DNA of 52,075 nt, from positions 1-52,075 of the forward strand of contig NZ_JAHXYW010000023.1 of the NCBI RefSeq assembly GCF_019969725.1, given 5' to 3'. Of the stretch, positions 49,859-52,075 are shown one piece after another. The notes under the pieces are model-generated. The model saw only the letters and a program-made list of their open reading frames with translations, was not told where the DNA came from and ran no database searches. The DNA comes from Neobacillus bataviensis (GTDB lineage Bacteria; Bacillota; Bacilli; Bacillales_B; DSM-18226). Numbering within the stretch: position 1 is the first letter of the stretch; the number at the start of each line of letters is the position of its first letter. Made by a program: the position numbers and the translations under genes.

Positions 49859-51286
49859 CTAATGTTGTATAAAAACTCTGATGGACTCTTTGTTTAAGTT
49901 TGTGCCGCCCTGAAATCTAGCCCCTGATTCTAACAGCGTTTTAAGCTGGGTCAGCTTTTCTGCATTTATTTTTTCACCCTTTATCAGCAAGGGTATGCCC
50001 GGTGGATAAGGAATAATAGTCTCCGCACAAACATGGCCTACGGCTTTATTTATCTGTATATCTTGCTCTTTTAGACTGGACATCTCTTTATAAGGAATCT
50101 CCAGACCTGAAATGCTGCCGGCAGCTGGCTGATAGTCTTCCTTCCATTCTTGATAAGGAAGATCTTCTAGAATGGTTTTGATTTTTAATGCCGTCTCTTC
50201 CAACGGATAGTTCTGTCCTTGTTTTAATAATGGAAGGATGAGAAGGACATTATAGGGATCGGCTAGTTCTGTATAGATAGCGTGTTCTTCCAATTTTTTC
50301 TGGATTTGAAAGCCGCTTAATCCGCATTGGGATTGAAGTGTTATTTTTAAACAATCTCCATGATGATTAGGAAACTCTAACACTTTAATCTGCGGAATTG
50401 TTGCTAAATCCTCTTTAAAGCGATCGATCTCTTTTAGTAAAAATGTTGCGTCCTTTTGCTCATAGCCTGCTAAATAATGTCTGGCTAGATCAAGCGACGC
50501 CATAATCGGATAGGAAGGGCTGCTGGATTGGAACATTTCTAAGTTTTCTTTTACCTTGGTTTTTTCAATGAGCTTACTATTAAAATGCAGATATGAGCCC
50601 ATCGTCATGGCCGGCAGGGTTTTATGCGCGGATTGCACGACTATATCCGCTCCCATTTGCGCAGCAGAAGCCGGAAAGGGCTGGCCAATGATAAAATGCG
50701 CACCGTGTGCTTCATCGACTAAAACAGGAATTTGATTCCGGTGGGCCTGTTCAATAATTTCTTGTACATGGGTTACTAACCCATAATAATTCGGATAAGT
50801 TAATATGATGGCTTTTGCATTGGGATATTGACTTATCGCTTTTGCTGCTGTTTCAGGAGTAATCCCAGCTGCTACCTTCCACTCCCGGTTATATTCCGGT
50901 TCCAAAAAGATTGGATTTACTTTTGCTAATTTCAACGCATTTAGGACAGATTTGTGGCAGTTCCTTTGAACAAGGACTGTATCGTCCTCTGTACAAGCTG
51001 CCATGATCATCGTTAAGTTGCCGACGGTCGATCCATTTACGAGAAAATAGCTTTTTTCTACTTGAAAAAGGTCAGCTAAAAGGGTCTCTGCCTCTAAGAT
51101 GGCATCTTCAGGCGAGTGCAGATCATCGAGTCCTGTCAGTTCTGTTGCATCGAGCTGCAGGATAGGCTGATAAAGTGGAGACAGATTAATTTCCCCATAT
51201 TTATGTCCAGGCACATGAAAGGATATTGGCTTCTGTTTTATATGTTTTATTAATGCTTTATATAAGGGCTTCTGGAATTGAGTCAT
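49859..51286 (-). CDS. yaaO: Orn/Lys/Arg decarboxylase family protein YaaO
   Basis: PLP-dependent fold-type I decarboxylase; substrate (arginine, lysine or ornithine) not determined. The 475-aa protein has HVPGHKYG at 20-27, the LVDEAHGAHF PLP-ring aspartate region near 190-199 and the Schiff-base lysine in QSAHKTLPAM near 223-232. The C-terminal domain keeps the PYPPGIPLL motif near 431-439. The length matches B. subtilis YaaO. It lies between csfB and tmk. Confidence 0.93.
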   Translation of the reverse strand: MTQFQKPLYKALIKHIKQKPISFHVPGHKYGEINLSPLYQPILQLDATELTGLDDLHSPEDAILEAETLLADLFQVEKSYFLVNGSTVGNLTMIMAACTEDDTVLVQRNCHKSVLNALKLAKVNPIFLEPEYNREWKVAAGITPETAAKAISQYPNAKAIILTYPNYYGLVTHVQEIIEQAHRNQIPVLVDEAHGAHFIIGQPFPASAAQMGADIVVQSAHKTLPAMTMGSYLHFNSKLIEKTKVKENLEMFQSSSPSYPIMASLDLARHYLAGYEQKDATFLLKEIDRFKEDLATIPQIKVLEFPNHHGDCLKITLQSQCGLSGFQIQKKLEEHAIYTELADPYNVLLILPLLKQGQNYPLEETALKIKTILEDLPYQEWKEDYQPAAGSISGLEIPYKEMSSLKEQDIQINKAVGHVCAETIIPYPPGIPLLIKGEKINAEKLTQLKTLLESGARFQGGTNLNKESIRVFIQH

Positions 51287-51324
51287 TTTTTATATACTTC
51301 CTTTACATAGTCTCATCTATTTTA

Positions 51325-51356
51325 ACAAAAAAAATAAAGCCCATAAGGACTTGTTA
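51325..51356 (-). terminator. csfB terminator
   Basis: Minus strand: stem AAGTCC/GGGCTT with loop TTAT, then TATTTTTTTT. Confidence 0.8.
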
Positions 51357-51557
51357 TGAAAATATTTCTGGAGTGTTTATTTTTTTAAGCTGTTTAAGGA
51401 AATATTTATATTTTGGATCATTTGTATCTGTCTGAATCAAATCATTTTCACAGTCGGTACAAATAAACGAAGTATATAGATGTATGCCTTTTGGTTTTAG
51501 ATTCTCACAAATCACACATGTTTCTTCAATATGCTTATGTGCCAAAAATGAACTCAA
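51354..51557 (-). CDS. csfB: Anti-SigG factor Gin (CsfB)
   Basis: Forespore protein that inhibits SigG (and SigE) until engulfment is complete. A zinc finger is formed by CVIC and CTDC, about 21 residues apart, with GIHLYTSFIC between; the protein ends KKINTPEIFS. I chose TTG at 51557 (67 aa): GGAGG lies 8 bp upstream. The in-frame ATG at 51572 would lie at or beside the transcript start of the SigF promoter, so its message would have almost no leader. A TTG at 51545 is also possible. Confidence 0.85.
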   Translation of the reverse strand: MSSFLAHKHIEETCVICENLKPKGIHLYTSFICTDCENDLIQTDTNDPKYKYFLKQLKKINTPEIFS

Positions 51558-51577
51558 TTCCTCCACCTCCATACACC

Positions 51578-51607
51578 CATTCTGCCCGGCAATTTAGATT
51601 TGTATAC
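51578..51607 (-). promoter_or_regulatory. SigF promoter of csfB
   Basis: Minus strand: GTATA (51607-51603), 15-bp spacer, GGGCAGAATG (51587-51578), a full match to GYATA-N15-GGNNANANTR. csfB is a known SigF gene. Confidence 0.85.
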
Positions 51608-51719
51608 AATTTTTCGAATACTCTTTATTATATTATGTTGTGTTTCATAATTGGGTGTATGTCTATAGGTGATTTCTTTTCAAAAACCGTAAATTTTTGT
51701 TTGTTTTTATTGAAGATCA

Positions 51720-51875
51720 CTATTGTGGACTTGGCCTTCCATTTTTCTGCTGCCCGTGTCTTCTATAAGTGCTATTGTGGACCCGGCTTCTCATTCTTCC
51801 TTTCCCCATGTCCCCTATAAGCCCTATTGTGGACTCGGCCTTCTATATTTCCAATTCCCGTGTCCACAATGTAGT
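51720..51875. repeat. 52-bp tandem palindromic array C (3 units)
   Basis: CTATTGTGGAC occurs at 51720, 51772 and 51824, exactly 52 bp apart. Each unit continues with a pyrimidine-rich middle (purine-rich on the minus strand) and a partly complementary arm GTGTCC-CTATAAG; the last unit ends with GTCCACAAT, the exact complement of ATTGTGGAC. As in array A, GGAC and GTCC on the minus strand are 27 bases apart. The rest of the csfB-5S gap is AT-rich with no gene. Confidence 0.88.
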
Positions 51876-51910
51876 CCAATTTTCATTTTTGGATAAAAGT
51901 TTGATCCCAA

Positions 51911-51948
51911 CACAAAAAGACAATCCTCGCGGATTGTCCTTTTCTTGT
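51911..51948 (-). terminator. rRNA operon terminator after 5S
   Basis: Minus strand: perfect stem GACAATCC/GGATTGTC with loop GCGA, then TTTTTGTG, right after the 5S 3' end. Confidence 0.95.
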
Positions 51949-51949
51949 G

Positions 51950-52065
<116 letters not shown>

Positions 52066-52075
52066 CTATTTAATT

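Overview
The window is a chromosomal segment from a spore-forming member of the Bacillaceae, close to the replication origin. Gene content and order follow the Bacillus subtilis stretch from csfB/tmk to lysS that lies between two rRNA operons. The proteins are clearly Bacillus-like but diverged, so a genus such as Neobacillus, Mesobacillus or Cytobacillus is plausible. I cannot name the species from this sequence alone. Except for abrB, every gene is on the minus strand, so transcription runs from right (52 kb) to left (position 1), and 'downstream' means lower coordinates.

Layout from right to left. A 5S rRNA and its terminator end one rRNA operon (51.9-52.1 kb). Next come csfB/gin (anti-SigG), the decarboxylase yaaO, and a replication/translation block: tmk, darA, holB, ricT, yabA, trmNF, yazA, rsmI. 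abrB on the plus strand diverges from metG, and tatD, yabE, rnmV and rsmA follow. A sporulation and housekeeping block comes next: yabG, veg, sspF, ispE, purR, ridA, spoVG, glmU, prs, ctc, pth, fin, mfd, spoVT, yabM, yabN, rqcP (yabO), yabP, yabQ, divIC, yabR, spoIIE, yabS, yabT. The last block is tilS, hprT, ftsH, coaX, hslO, a PrsA-like foldase, cysK, folP, folB, folK, yazB, dusB and lysS. The left edge is the 5' end of a second 16S gene with tandem promoters. Compared with B. subtilis from memory, xpaC, yaaN, yaaR, the pabB-pabA-pabC genes and the tRNA pair near spoIIE are missing.

The regulatory layer is readable. I see near-consensus promoters for SigA (rrn, veg, metG, abrB, glmU, tilS), SigH (spoVG), SigF (csfB, yabS-yabT), SigK (yabG) and SigB (ctc), and a weaker SigG candidate (sspF, spoVT). 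The spoIIE promoter has the 21-bp spacer typical of Spo0A-activated promoters. There are Spo0A boxes at abrB, a PurBox at purR and an exact parS site between metG and tatD.

The least explained content is repetitive. Three intergenic arrays (24.1-24.5, 37.4-37.6 and 51.7-51.9 kb) have different sequences but the same 52-bp period. They share a layout of complementary arms around a purine-rich loop (minus strand), and each lies about 110-155 bp upstream of a proposed sporulation-gene promoter (spoVT, yabG, csfB). A second family of modular palindromic elements occurs in four nested versions, and there is one GC-rich element with inverted ends. Inverted repeats that would bury a ribosome binding site or start codon precede ctc, yabP and yabE.
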